From: Candidatus Thiodiazotropha sp.
GTDB lineage: Bacteria > Pseudomonadota > Gammaproteobacteria > Chromatiales > Chromatiaceae
Length of the DNA stretch: 64,000 nt
Direction: 5' to 3'
Assembly: GCA_023838465.1 (NCBI GenBank)
Contig: JAIVEQ010000001.1
Coordinates: forward strand, 108,501 to 172,500
Of the stretch, positions 17,617-27,739 are shown in pieces. The translations under genes and the position numbers were made by a program. Numbering within the stretch: position 1 is the first letter of the stretch; each line of letters opens with the position of its first letter. The notes below the pieces were generated by a model, which saw only the letters and a list, made by a program, of their open reading frames with translations, was not told where the DNA came from and searched no databases.

Positions 17617-17641
17617 TTTTGCCACCCCGTTTTTTCATCTC

Positions 17642-20600
17642 ATGTTGACTAGCGCAAAATACATCCATGCCAAATTCTGGCAAACCCTGGCATGGCTGGT
17701 GATCGGGTTGGCGATTTTTGTCACTGGACTCAGAATGTTGTTGCCGGTGATAGATCTTGACCCCTACCGAAGGGAGATCGAGCGAGTAGCGGAAGAGACA
17801 GCCGGGGTTGCACTGAATATCGCTGCCATGCAGGCCCAATTGAAGGGCGTCCACCTTGCACTGAAATTTACTGATGTCAGTGTGCTCGACGAACAAAGTA
17901 CTGAACCACTACTGTTCGCGCCAGAAGTGTTTGTCGATATCCAATTGTTGAAGAGCCTCTTTTCCGGCCAGTTGAAGCTGGGAAGGGCCAGAGTGATCGG
18001 TACCAAACTCAAGCTGGAGCGGTTTTCCGACGGTTCTGTTGCCCTGCAAGGTCTTGGAGGGGAGAGTGACGGGGGATTGGGATCTACTGTTGGTGGTAGC
18101 GAAGGGAACCCGGGAGCTGTTGCCGCCATCTTGTTGGGTCAAAATCATCTGCGTCTGTTCGATACGGAAATCCATCTCAAAAGTGCAATACCCGATCGAC
18201 CTCCACTCAGACTCTCGGGTGTGACTGTTGATCTTCTCAATGACGGTTTGAGTCATCAACTCTCAATGAGCAGTCGTATAGGACAAGAGGGGAAAGAGGC
18301 GATACGCCTGATTGCCAACTTACACCAGTCGGATGAAGCTTCATTGGCGATGAGTGGTGAATTCTATCTTAAGAGCGAAGACTTGGTTTTGGGCGGGCGT
18401 CTTGCAGAGTGGTTACCTGCAGGCTACCGCGTTGATAAGGGAACGCTGCAGGTTGAACTATGGGGTGATCTGAAGCTGGGGGAGTTACAACATCTTCAGG
18501 GGTTCAGCAAGTTAGATGATCTAAGTATCACTGGACCGGGACAGGCCGCTCCCTTCATTCTTGAACAACTCTCCGGCAGGCTTGATTGGCGAAGTCAGGA
18601 TGGTGGTTGGTTGCTCGACCTGGAGCGACTTGTGGTTCAGCAGGCCTATGGAAGATGGCCCACTGAACAATTGAATGTTGCCTGGCAGGCAACCCCGACC
18701 GATGAGAAAAGATTTCTTCTACAGGCCGATGCCCTATCCCTAAAGGAGATCAATGACTTTCTGTCTATATTGCAACTACCTGACCCTGATTTGCATGCTG
18801 CGCTCAACGGCCTCTCACCACAAGGCCTGTTTACCCAACTGGACTTCACTTTGCGACAACCCGAGATAGGTGAAATTGAATGGCAGTTGAGTGGTGAGGT
18901 CGATGGCTACTCCCATCAGCCCTGGGAGAATGTACCCGGTCTGCAGGGATTGAAGCTTGCATTTGACGGCGACCAGGCGGGGGGCTGGTTGAAAATAGAC
19001 AGTAGCGATCTGATGGTCGATTTCCCACGGCTGTTTCGTCGTCCTCTACAAGCCAGCCGAGCAAGAGGTTATTTTTTATGGAATTTCGATCTTAAATCCG
19101 GACTTCATTTGCAATCTGACCATATGCAGATGAGTACCCGGGATGTGCAGACACTTTCCAGAATCGATCTACAAATCCCCATTTCCGGTAAAGACCTATT
19201 TGTCGATATCCAGTCTGATTTTTGGGAGGCGGATGGCTCTCGCAAGAGCGATTATCTTCCAGTCGGCATCATGCCGGATCAACTCGTCAGCTGGCTTGAT
19301 AAGTCGGTCGTAGGTGGTTACGTAAACTCTGGTAGCTTCCTGCTGTACGGCCCAATCAGCGAGTTTCCTTTTCATCAACAACAGGGCCGTTTCGAAGTCT
19401 GGTTTGGGGTTGAGGATCTTATGCTTGACTATATGCCGGAATGGCCCCAATTGGTGGATGGGGTAGCTGAAGTCCATTTCATCAATAATGGTCTGCAGGT
19501 AAAGCTACAGGAGGGCATGTTGCTCAATAGTCATTTGCAGGATGTTGCGATTGAGATAGAACAACTAAAAGGTACATCGCCAGTCAAGATACAAGGTGCT
19601 GCTACAGGACCGTTTCAGGACCTGATGGCGATCTTGGGGGATACACCGTTGAGAGCCGATTTTCATCCCTTTGTCGATGCTGTAAAAGTGGAAGGCCAAA
19701 CCCGAACATCGGTCGATCTGGCTATTCCTTTGAAAAAGCGGGATCGGTTTAAAATCGATGGGGCGATCAGCTTCGATAAGGCCGCCCTCACAATCAAACA
19801 GGCTGATCTGAAGGTTGATCACCTAACCGGTCGGCTTCAATTCAACCAGTCAGCAGTGAAAGCCAAAGGCCTGAAGGCCAGACTTCTGGGTGATAGTATC
19901 GTTTTTAATGTGGCACCTTATAAGCATGATGGGAATCAGTGGACGCGTCTTACTACACATATGCCCCTTAATATGGCACGTTTGCAGCAGCAATTTCCAG
20001 ATTGGCGATTGGAACATTTTAGTGGCATAGGTGAGGGGGATGTTGAGGTCAAGATTGCCCATCATCCCAGTCGAGTGCCGGTCAGATTAAACTTGATGTC
20101 AGATCTGCAAGGGGTGTCAATTCATATGCCTGCTCCCCTGGGCAAGTCTTCAGACGAGGAACGGAAGCTTGATTTGGGGACCGATTTTCGCAGTGACAAG
20201 ACAACCGAACTAAGAGTTCGATATGCTGACCGGACCCATGCCCTGTCTCGCTTTTACGATGCGGAAGAAAAGCCGTGGATCGCAGCCATCGGTTTCGACC
20301 AAGAGTCACTTTCACTGGATGGCATAGAGGGATTTCATTTAAGCGGCCACCTTGAGGCATTGAATGCAGACAGTTGGATTGCCTGGGTTGGCAGTCAGGC
20401 TGCTACGGGAAAGGATGGGCCCCCTGTCATTGAGATGGATCTGCTGGTCGATCAACTCACCGTGCTTGGTACAGCCTGCCCTGATAGCCGATTCACCTAT
20501 AAAAACTACGCCGATGGCTACCGGGTAAACCTAACCTCCGAGACGGCTCAAGGAATGATGCAGGTACCGGGTGATCTCAGCCATCGCCCCATATTGGGTC

Positions 20601-21550
20601 GCTTCGATTTTATCAAGCTTAATCTCAAGGAGTTGGCTGGCGCCATTACAGGTCAGGAGGTAAAGGATAAGAAAGCTCCGGATCTCGATCCCAGAGGAGT
20701 GCCGGCGCTCAATCTTTCGGTTGAAAAGCTCTATATCAATGATAACCCAATGGGTAAGGGCAACATTACCTGGAGCAAGGAGGCGGATGGTATCATCGTT
20801 GACAGCCTGACGCTGGTTGGTGATTCTCTGGACCTCTCCGGACAGGGTTATTGGCGGCTGACTACAAAGGGACACAGTACCTCGCTGAATCTGAAGCTGC
20901 ATACCGATAGTCTGGGTGAGCTACAGCATACACTGGGCCTTACCAGCGGGATCGAGGATGCCCCCACAGATGTCAAGGCTGAACTCTATTGGCCCTCTTC
21001 GCCACTGGAGATGGGTGCAGAAAAGTTATTTGGCAGCATCTGGTTGAATGTGGGCAAAGGGCAAGTCAATAACGTTGACCCAGGGGTTGGACGATTGATC
21101 GGACTTTTCAGTTTGAACGCCCTGGGTAAGCGCTTGGCACTCGATTTTTCGGACCTCTTTTCCAAAGGGCTGGCATTTGACTCGATTGAAGGCAACTTTA
21201 CCCTGAATGATGGGGATGCCTATACGTCAGATTTGGTGATGAAAAGTACGGCGGCAGTCATCGATGTGCGTGGTCGCACCGGACTAGCGAGTCGTACTTA
21301 TGATCAGAAGGTTGTCGTTACACCCAATGTCAGTGCAACACTACCTCTGGTAGGTGCTTTAGCCATAGATCCAACAGCTGGTGTGGCATTGGCCATTACC
21401 CAGAAGCTGTTTGGTAAGTTATTCGACCGTATTGCAATGCGCACCTATGAGGTTAGTGGTAGTTGGGATGATCCCCAGTTTAATCAACCTGAACGGACCG
21501 AAGAAGAGGCCAGGGGTGAGGCATTGATGCCCGAAATGCCTGGAGATTGA
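17642..21550 (+). CDS. yhdP: YhdP-family AsmA-like envelope lipid-transport protein
   Basis: 1302 residues with one N-terminal membrane helix (about 13-35) and a very long periplasmic body of beta-rich repeats ending in an AsmA-like C-terminal region (ATLPLVGALAIDPTAGVALA, then QKLFGKLFDRIAMRTYEVSG). YhdP is a bridge-like protein (repeating beta groove) that moves phospholipids from the inner to the outer membrane. Length and position after rng support the assignment. The ATG lies 26 bases after the rng stop. Confidence 0.92.
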   Translation: MLTSAKYIHAKFWQTLAWLVIGLAIFVTGLRMLLPVIDLDPYRREIERVAEETAGVALNIAAMQAQLKGVHLALKFTDVSVLDEQSTEPLLFAPEVFVDIQLLKSLFSGQLKLGRARVIGTKLKLERFSDGSVALQGLGGESDGGLGSTVGGSEGNPGAVAAILLGQNHLRLFDTEIHLKSAIPDRPPLRLSGVTVDLLNDGLSHQLSMSSRIGQEGKEAIRLIANLHQSDEASLAMSGEFYLKSEDLVLGGRLAEWLPAGYRVDKGTLQVELWGDLKLGELQHLQGFSKLDDLSITGPGQAAPFILEQLSGRLDWRSQDGGWLLDLERLVVQQAYGRWPTEQLNVAWQATPTDEKRFLLQADALSLKEINDFLSILQLPDPDLHAALNGLSPQGLFTQLDFTLRQPEIGEIEWQLSGEVDGYSHQPWENVPGLQGLKLAFDGDQAGGWLKIDSSDLMVDFPRLFRRPLQASRARGYFLWNFDLKSGLHLQSDHMQMSTRDVQTLSRIDLQIPISGKDLFVDIQSDFWEADGSRKSDYLPVGIMPDQLVSWLDKSVVGGYVNSGSFLLYGPISEFPFHQQQGRFEVWFGVEDLMLDYMPEWPQLVDGVAEVHFINNGLQVKLQEGMLLNSHLQDVAIEIEQLKGTSPVKIQGAATGPFQDLMAILGDTPLRADFHPFVDAVKVEGQTRTSVDLAIPLKKRDRFKIDGAISFDKAALTIKQADLKVDHLTGRLQFNQSAVKAKGLKARLLGDSIVFNVAPYKHDGNQWTRLTTHMPLNMARLQQQFPDWRLEHFSGIGEGDVEVKIAHHPSRVPVRLNLMSDLQGVSIHMPAPLGKSSDEERKLDLGTDFRSDKTTELRVRYADRTHALSRFYDAEEKPWIAAIGFDQESLSLDGIEGFHLSGHLEALNADSWIAWVGSQAATGKDGPPVIEMDLLVDQLTVLGTACPDSRFTYKNYADGYRVNLTSETAQGMMQVPGDLSHRPILGRFDFIKLNLKELAGAITGQEVKDKKAPDLDPRGVPALNLSVEKLYINDNPMGKGNITWSKEADGIIVDSLTLVGDSLDLSGQGYWRLTTKGHSTSLNLKLHTDSLGELQHTLGLTSGIEDAPTDVKAELYWPSSPLEMGAEKLFGSIWLNVGKGQVNNVDPGVGRLIGLFSLNALGKRLALDFSDLFSKGLAFDSIEGNFTLNDGDAYTSDLVMKSTAAVIDVRGRTGLASRTYDQKVVVTPNVSATLPLVGALAIDPTAGVALAITQKLFGKLFDRIAMRTYEVSGSWDDPQFNQPERTEEEARGEALMPEMPGD

Positions 21551-21708
21551 TGTGTAAATATTGTGGCAACAGGTGAATTCCACAACCATTAGGCGGTAGA
21601 AAGCTTGAATAATCCAGCAGATAGAGACACGCCTCTCTGGCGGCATCAAGCTTCATGATGCTATTCTCTCTGCTTTAAATTGCAGGGTATTGACGGTAGA
21701 TTCCTCAG

Positions 21709-22530
21709 ATGAGTGGTAAAAATAATAAAGTTGCAGCTATTCAAATGGCATCCAGCCCCAATGTCAGTGCCAACCTCTTGGAGGCAGAGCGGCTGATCAG
21801 TGCGGCGTCCGATTCAGGCGCTGGATTGGTGGTGTTGCCTGAGAACTTCGCCTTCAAAGGGGAACACGACCGGGATATGTTGACCCTTTGCGAAGATGCC
21901 GAGGATGGCCCATTACAAGGTTTTCTTGGCCGGATGGCGAAACGATATGGTATCTGGTTGGTGGGTGGCACCATTCCCCTGCGTGCCAGCCAGGGAAGTA
22001 AAGTGCGTGCAGCCTGCCTGATCATGGACAGCAATGGCAAGCAGGTGGCTCGCTACGACAAGATACACCTGTTCGACGTTCATTTGGTGGAAACAGACGA
22101 GCGCTATGTGGAATCAAACACCATCGAACCGGGTGATGAACTGGTGGTGGTCGATACCCCGTTCGGTCGGCTCGGCGTGTCCATCTGCTATGACCTGCGT
22201 TTTCCTGAACTATTTCGCCAATTGCAGGACAAAGGAGCCGAGATTTTCGTGGTACCCGCATCTTTTACTGCGATGACCGGCAAGGCGCACTGGGAGACCC
22301 TGGTGAGAGCCCGGGCGATAGAGAACCTTGCTTTTGTCATTGCTGCCGCCCAGGGTGGATATCACATCAGTGGTCGCGAAACCCATGGTCACAGCATGAT
22401 CGTAGATCCCTGGGGCACTGTGCTGTCCCAAGTACCCAGAGGCACTGGATTTGTCAGTGTGGAACTCGACCGGGAGTATCAGCAAACCATACGCCGTACC
22501 TTTCCAACCATCGATCATCGGCGGTTATAA
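21709..22530 (+). CDS. Carbon-nitrogen hydrolase, deaminated-glutathione amidase type
   Basis: 273 residues of the nitrilase superfamily with the Glu-Lys-Cys triad: VVLPENFAF (Glu near 44), RYDKIHLFDV (Lys near 116) and GVSICYDLRFPE (Cys near 158). The Nit1-like signature GRETHGHSMIVDPWGTVLS follows. Nit1-type enzymes hydrolyse the amide of deaminated glutathione, a metabolite-repair reaction. The gene sits between yhdP and tldD, a common insertion in Gammaproteobacteria. Confidence 0.9.
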   Translation: MSGKNNKVAAIQMASSPNVSANLLEAERLISAASDSGAGLVVLPENFAFKGEHDRDMLTLCEDAEDGPLQGFLGRMAKRYGIWLVGGTIPLRASQGSKVRAACLIMDSNGKQVARYDKIHLFDVHLVETDERYVESNTIEPGDELVVVDTPFGRLGVSICYDLRFPELFRQLQDKGAEIFVVPASFTAMTGKAHWETLVRARAIENLAFVIAAAQGGYHISGRETHGHSMIVDPWGTVLSQVPRGTGFVSVELDREYQQTIRRTFPTIDHRRL

Positions 22531-22590
22531 GGGTCCTCGCTGCTGTTATTATTCTAATCTAGTTATTCAGCCTTTTCGGCTTGGAAAATC

Positions 22591-24033
22591 ATGTCTGATC
22601 TGATTCAAATTGCACAAGAGACAATCTTAGCCCCTGTGGGGTTGGTTGAACAGGATCTCGACCGTATGCTTGGCGAGCTAACCGGCAGCGGGGTCGATGC
22701 TGCCGATCTCTATTTCCAGTCCAGCAGACTCGAGTCCTGGGTGCTGGAGGATGGCATCATCAAGGAGGGGGCGCACAATATTGAGCAGGGTGCAGGGATA
22801 CGCGTAATCAGTGGGGAAAAGACCGGCTTTGCCTACTCAGATGAGTTGCAACTGCCTACCTTACAGGAAGCAGCGCGAGCGGCACGGGCCATCACACGCG
22901 GTGGAGCAGACCAGTCAGTGCGTATAGCGGGAATGCCAATGCCTAAGCAGCTCTATGCACCGATCAATCCTCTGCCCAGCCTTAGCGAAATAGAGAAAAT
23001 CGATCTGCTACGACGGGTTGATAACGAAGCCCGTCAACAGGATTCCCGTGTGAAACAGGTGATCGTCAGTCTGGTAGGCGCCCATGATGTGGTTCTGGTG
23101 GCTGCCATCGACGGTACTCTCAATGCTGATATACGGCCGCTGATTCGTCTCAATGTCCACGTCATTGTAGAGCAGGGATCACGACGTGAGCAGGGAAGCA
23201 GTGGCGGAGGCGCACGGGAGAATTTTGACTATTTCCTTCATGAAGAGCGCGCCTTGGGTTATGCGCGTGAAGCAGTGAGGCAGGCATTGGTTAATCTGGA
23301 AGCAGTGGATGCTCCGGCCGGTGCAATGCCTGTGGTGCTAGGCCCCGGCTGGCCCGGTGTGCTGCTACATGAGGCTGTAGGTCATGGTTTGGAGGGGGAC
23401 TTCAACCGCAAGGGTACTTCAGCCTTTAGCGGACGGATGGGTGAGCAGGTGGCCGCCACATGCTGCACAGTAGTGGATGACGGTACCCTGCCAGGGCGTC
23501 GTGGTTCCCTGAATATCGATGATGAAGGGACACCGAGTCAGAACACAGTGCTGATCGAAAACGGTATCCTCAAGGGCTATATGCAGGACAAACACAATGC
23601 CCGCTTGATGAAGGTAGATTCGACCGGCAATGGCCGACGTGAATCCTATGCGCACCTGCCGATGCCACGCATGACTAACACCTATATGTTGCCAGGCGAA
23701 CATGTGCCGGAGGAGATCATCGCCTCTGTGGATAAGGGGCTCTACGCAGTCAATTTCGGTGGTGGTCAGGTGGATATCACTTCGGGTCGCTTTGTCTTCT
23801 CCGCCAGTGAGGCCTATCTGATCGAGAACGGCAAAGTCACTCGGCCGGTGAAAGGAGCGACATTGATCGGTAACGGTCCTGAAGCCATGACCAAAGTGAG
23901 CATGGTCGGGAATGACCTGAAATTGGATGCCGGGGTTGGTGTTTGTGGTAAGGAGGGACAAAGCGTACCAGTGGGGGTTGGGCAACCGACCCTGAAGGTA
24001 GATGAGCTGATCGTTGGGGGTACCGAACAGTGA
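22591..24033 (+). CDS. tldD: Metalloprotease TldD
   Basis: 480 residues, family length, with the zinc site [11 protein letters not shown] near residues 257-267. TldD forms a heterodimer with PmbA/TldE and degrades unfolded or modified peptides such as CcdA and microcin B17 precursor. It overlaps the partner gene by 4 bases (GTGA). An imperfect AGCC...GGCT hairpin lies just before the start. Confidence 0.96.
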   Translation: MSDLIQIAQETILAPVGLVEQDLDRMLGELTGSGVDAADLYFQSSRLESWVLEDGIIKEGAHNIEQGAGIRVISGEKTGFAYSDELQLPTLQEAARAARAITRGGADQSVRIAGMPMPKQLYAPINPLPSLSEIEKIDLLRRVDNEARQQDSRVKQVIVSLVGAHDVVLVAAIDGTLNADIRPLIRLNVHVIVEQGSRREQGSSGGGARENFDYFLHEERALGYAREAVRQALVNLEAVDAPAGAMPVVLGPGWPGVLLHEAVGHGLEGDFNRKGTSAFSGRMGEQVAATCCTVVDDGTLPGRRGSLNIDDEGTPSQNTVLIENGILKGYMQDKHNARLMKVDSTGNGRRESYAHLPMPRMTNTYMLPGEHVPEEIIASVDKGLYAVNFGGGQVDITSGRFVFSASEAYLIENGKVTRPVKGATLIGNGPEAMTKVSMVGNDLKLDAGVGVCGKEGQSVPVGVGQPTLKVDELIVGGTEQ

Positions 24034-25364
24034 TTGATATGGAGAAGCGAAAAGCTGAGCTTCAACAGCTGATTAATGATCTGCTAGGGGAAGCCAAACG
24101 TCAGGGAGCGAGTGCAGCGGAGGCAGCGGTGAGCAGCGATGCCGGTCTCTCATTGACGGTACGCATGGGTGAGACTGAGACGATCGAACACACCCGGGAT
24201 AATGGGTTGGGTGTCACGGTCTATTTCGGTCAGCGCAAGGGCAGCGCCAGTACCTCTGACCTCTCGCCTCAGGCAATCAAGGAGACGGTAGAGGCAGCCT
24301 GCAATTTTGCCCGTTACACCTCGGAAGATCCCTGTTCCGGTTTGGCCGATGCTGACTTAATGGCAACCAATCTACCCGATCTTCAACTCTATCATCCCTG
24401 GAAGCAGAGCGTGGAGCAGGCGATCGATTTGGCAATCTGTTGTGAAACTGCTGCTCGCGAATTGGATCCACGTATCATCAATTCAGAAGGCGCCACTCTC
24501 AACTCTCATAACGGCTTGCAGGTGTATGGCAATACTCATGGTTTCATTGGTGGTTATCCCTCATCCAGGCATAGTCTCAGCTGTGCTGTCGTGGGTAAGC
24601 AGGATGACAGTATGCAACGTGATTATTGGTATACCCTATCGCGACAGGGGGATCAGTTAGAGTCTCCGGAACATGTGGGGGAGGTAGCCGCACAGAGGAC
24701 CATTGCACGCCTCAAAGCCCGACAAATTCCTACCCAACAGGCACCGGTTGTGTTTCAAGCAGACGTAGCGGTTGGATTACTGCGTAGCTTTATCGGTGCA
24801 ATTAGAGGTTCCGCTCTCTATCGTAAGGCCAGTTTCCTTCTTGATCATCTGGGTAAACCGATTTTCCCCGCGTTTGTTGAGATCCATGAGGAACCCCATT
24901 TACCCATGGGACTCGCCAGTGCATCTTATGACAGTGAAGGCGTTGCTACCCATCGACGAGACTTTATACGTAATGGGGTGCTTGAGAGTTATGTGCTTGA
25001 TAGTTATGCGGCACGCAAGCTTGGCATGCAGACTACCGGAAATGCAGGTGGGGTGCGAAATCTACGTATCAACAGCGGTGAACTGGACCGGGTAGGGTTA
25101 CTGAAAAAGATGGATCGTGGCTTATTGGTTACTGAGCTGATGGGGCAGGGTGTCAATATGGTAACGGGTGACTACTCCCGTGGCGTTGCCGGTTTCTGGG
25201 TGGAAAATGGGGTAGTTCAATATCCTGTCGAAGAGATCACTATTGCCGGCAACCTGCGCGATATGATGCTGGGATTGCAGGAGGTTGGTACAGACCTTGA
25301 AACCCGTAGCAGTGTGCAGACCGGCTCCTGGTTAATTGATAAGATGATGATTGCCGGTGAGTGA
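24030..25364 (+). CDS. pmbA: Metalloprotease subunit PmbA/TldE
   Basis: 444 residues. It lacks the HExxxH site of TldD but shares its fold, with the family strings [20 protein letters not shown] and [20 protein letters not shown]. It starts at GTG overlapping the tldD stop, or at an ATG three codons later (24039). The two genes being adjacent is not the E. coli arrangement, where pmbA lies elsewhere, but gives equal expression of both subunits. Confidence 0.94.
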   Translation: MIDMEKRKAELQQLINDLLGEAKRQGASAAEAAVSSDAGLSLTVRMGETETIEHTRDNGLGVTVYFGQRKGSASTSDLSPQAIKETVEAACNFARYTSEDPCSGLADADLMATNLPDLQLYHPWKQSVEQAIDLAICCETAARELDPRIINSEGATLNSHNGLQVYGNTHGFIGGYPSSRHSLSCAVVGKQDDSMQRDYWYTLSRQGDQLESPEHVGEVAAQRTIARLKARQIPTQQAPVVFQADVAVGLLRSFIGAIRGSALYRKASFLLDHLGKPIFPAFVEIHEEPHLPMGLASASYDSEGVATHRRDFIRNGVLESYVLDSYAARKLGMQTTGNAGGVRNLRINSGELDRVGLLKKMDRGLLVTELMGQGVNMVTGDYSRGVAGFWVENGVVQYPVEEITIAGNLRDMMLGLQEVGTDLETRSSVQTGSWLIDKMMIAGE

Positions 25365-25402
25365 TATCTGCATGGCCATCATGTTCTCCGATAATCATCG
25401 GG

Positions 25403-25428
25403 ACTAGGGCCTGTTAACAGGTCCTAGT
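25403..25428. terminator. Bidirectional terminator-like palindrome
   Basis: ACTAGGGCCTG and CAGGTCCTAGT pair over 11 positions with one G-T pair around a TTAA loop. It sits exactly between the convergent pmbA and pdxA stops. There is no long T-run, so it may be only a boundary hairpin. Confidence 0.5.
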
Positions 25429-26430
25429 TCAATCAGGGGAAGCCCGGTGCCTGCTTCTGGCCATCGTCTCCGCCACCTTGACCGCGTATTTCAGGCTTCC
25501 CAAATCTATCTGATTGGTACCTGCCAACGGTAATGCTGTGCCATGGTCGACTGACGTGCGAACGATCGGTAATCCCAGGGTGATATTGACCGCATTGCCA
25601 AATCCGAGATGTTTCAATACTGGCAGTCCCTGGTCGTGATACATGGCCAGTACAGCATCGGCTTGTTGTAAATGTATAGGGGTGAAAAGTGTATCGGCCG
25701 GTAGCGGGCCAATCAACTGCATACCGGTACTGTTAAGCTCAGCCAGCACTGGCTGAATGATATCGATCTCCTCCCTTCCCAGGTACCCCTGTTCTCCTGC
25801 ATGGGGATTGAGTCCGCATACCATGATGCGTGGTTGCTGTATGCCGAATTGCTGTTGAAGATCCTGGTGAAGGGTACTGGCTACTTGTCTGAGTCTCTGT
25901 TTGGTAATGGCCTGGCTGACCTCCGCCAGGGGAAGATGAGTTGTGACAAGTGCCACTCGGAGATCCGGGGTGGCGAGCATCATCACGGGGTAGGCATTGT
26001 CACAAAGTGCCGACAAGTACTCGGTATGGCCGGTAAAAGACAGGCCAGCATCGTTGATCACCCCTTTGTGTACCGGGCCGGTTACCATGCCGTCAAAATC
26101 ACCCTTGATACAACCCTCGGTGGCGATCTTCAGTGTTTCAAGTACGTAATCTGCATTGGCTGGATTCAGTTGGCCACAGGTCACCTCATTTTCCAGTGCC
26201 ACTGGCAGGAATCTGAGCTGTCCTGGGGGTAGTGGGGTAGCAGGCTGCTTGTTGTCGAATGGCAGTAGCTCCAGTGCCAGGCCCAGTCGTTCGGCTCGCT
26301 GTTGTAGTAAGAACGGATCGGCAACTACGACGATCTCGGTCTCCGGATAGGGGCGCTGTGCCAGCATGATACAGAGATCGGGGCCGATACCGGCCGGTTC
26401 ACCAGGGGTAAGTGCAAGACGTGAAATCAA
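25429..26430 (-). CDS. pdxA: 4-hydroxythreonine-4-phosphate dehydrogenase
   Basis: 333 residues. Family landmarks are the [11 protein letters not shown] start, [23 protein letters not shown], the metal-binding [21 protein letters not shown] and the C-terminal [14 protein letters not shown]. It makes the precursor of pyridoxal phosphate. The start is TTG overlapping the surA stop (TTGA), the only start that fits the family N-terminus. It is the last gene of lptD-surA-pdxA; rsmA/ksgA, which often follows, is absent. Confidence 0.96.
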   Translation of the reverse strand: MISRLALTPGEPAGIGPDLCIMLAQRPYPETEIVVVADPFLLQQRAERLGLALELLPFDNKQPATPLPPGQLRFLPVALENEVTCGQLNPANADYVLETLKIATEGCIKGDFDGMVTGPVHKGVINDAGLSFTGHTEYLSALCDNAYPVMMLATPDLRVALVTTHLPLAEVSQAITKQRLRQVASTLHQDLQQQFGIQQPRIMVCGLNPHAGEQGYLGREEIDIIQPVLAELNSTGMQLIGPLPADTLFTPIHLQQADAVLAMYHDQGLPVLKHLGFGNAVNITLGLPIVRTSVDHGTALPLAGTNQIDLGSLKYAVKVAETMARSRHRASPD

Positions 26431-27737
26431 GGTGTATCCAACTCTTCCAGGAGGACCTCTACATAGGCCTCATCACGTAGTCGACGCAACCAGAGAGCAA
26501 TGGCCTCTTCCGACTTCTGTTTCTGGATCTCTTGGCGTGCACGATTTTTCAACGCCTCTTCGGTATTGTCATGCTGACGCCGCTCTAGGGGTTGTACGAT
26601 ATGCCAGCCAAACTGGGTTTGGAAGGGTTCGCTGATCTGGTTGATGTCCAGGGCATCCATCTGCTCTTCGAATTGGTCAACCAAGTCCCCTGGACTGGTC
26701 CAGCCCAGGTCGCCGCCTTTGATGGCTGAGGCCTTGTCATCTGAATGGGAGCGAGCCAGAGATTCGAACGAGTCACCATCGATGATACGTTCCCGCAAGG
26801 TTTCCAGGCGTTGTTGCGCCTCGCTATCGGAGACGATCTCGTTCGTGTTTACCAGGATATGACGGGCATGGGTCTGGTTAATAATCAGCTTGTTGCCACC
26901 TTTCACCTCTGACAGCTTGACGATATGAAATCCTGAAGCGTTACGGATCGGTTCACTGATCGAGTCAGGTTCCATCTCGTCGATGACACTGGTAAACAGG
27001 CTGGGAATACGTGATATCTCGATCCAGCCAAGATCTCCCCCATCCAAGGCCTGACGCCCATCTGATAGACGCAGCGCGAGATCGCTAAAATCAGCACCTT
27101 GCTGAAGCTGGTCATAGACGGATTGGGCTTGCTGTTTGGCTGCTTGCACATCCTGAGGGGAAGCTCCCTCTGGCGTGGCGATGAGGATGTGCAGCAGGTG
27201 TACAGCCGAGCGTTGTCGACTGGTCCCCATCTCTCTGGCAAGAAAAGTAACGACATCCTGCTCGGTAATGACGATCCGGTTGATGACCTCTTTCTGCTTC
27301 AGACGATTGATCAGAATGTCATCTCGCAACTGCTCGCGGAACAAGGGGAAGCTGATGCCGTCCGCCTCCAGAGTCTCGCGTAGCTGTAGCAGGGAGATTT
27401 GGTTGGTCTCGGCAATGTTGGTGATCGCCTTGGTCAGGGTGGCATCGTTCACACTGAGACCGAGCCGTTGCGCGGTTTGCAGTTGTAAGCGTTTGGTAAT
27501 CATCCGTTCCAACACCTGTTGCTGGAGGATTCGAATAGGCGGCAGGTTGGCACGCTTTTGTGCAAGTTGAGCGAGCATCTCACGGGTCTGACTGTTGAGT
27601 TCACTCCTAGCGATAATGTCGTCATTCACCAAGGCCACGATATGGTCTAATTCTTTTACCGCTGCCTGTAGAGGCAAGCTGGCCATGAGGCATATGATGC
27701 CAATGATTTTGATAAATATGTGGAGCGTACTACGCAT
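26427..27737 (-). CDS. surA: Periplasmic peptidyl-prolyl isomerase and outer-membrane-protein chaperone SurA
   Basis: 436 residues with a signal peptide (about 1-25), the N-terminal chaperone region and two parvulin domains (about 170-275 and 285-385; GGDLGW occurs in each). SurA escorts beta-barrel proteins, including LptD encoded upstream, across the periplasm. It starts 2 bases after the lptD stop. Confidence 0.96.
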   Translation of the reverse strand: MRSTLHIFIKIIGIICLMASLPLQAAVKELDHIVALVNDDIIARSELNSQTREMLAQLAQKRANLPPIRILQQQVLERMITKRLQLQTAQRLGLSVNDATLTKAITNIAETNQISLLQLRETLEADGISFPLFREQLRDDILINRLKQKEVINRIVITEQDVVTFLAREMGTSRQRSAVHLLHILIATPEGASPQDVQAAKQQAQSVYDQLQQGADFSDLALRLSDGRQALDGGDLGWIEISRIPSLFTSVIDEMEPDSISEPIRNASGFHIVKLSEVKGGNKLIINQTHARHILVNTNEIVSDSEAQQRLETLRERIIDGDSFESLARSHSDDKASAIKGGDLGWTSPGDLVDQFEEQMDALDINQISEPFQTQFGWHIVQPLERRQHDNTEEALKNRARQEIQKQKSEEAIALWLRRLRDEAYVEVLLEELDTP

Positions 27738-27739
27738 AA

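Noticed and set aside
23419..23985. A 188-codon minus-strand frame opposite tldD
   Set aside because: It overlaps a well-supported metalloprotease gene and only mirrors its codon bias.
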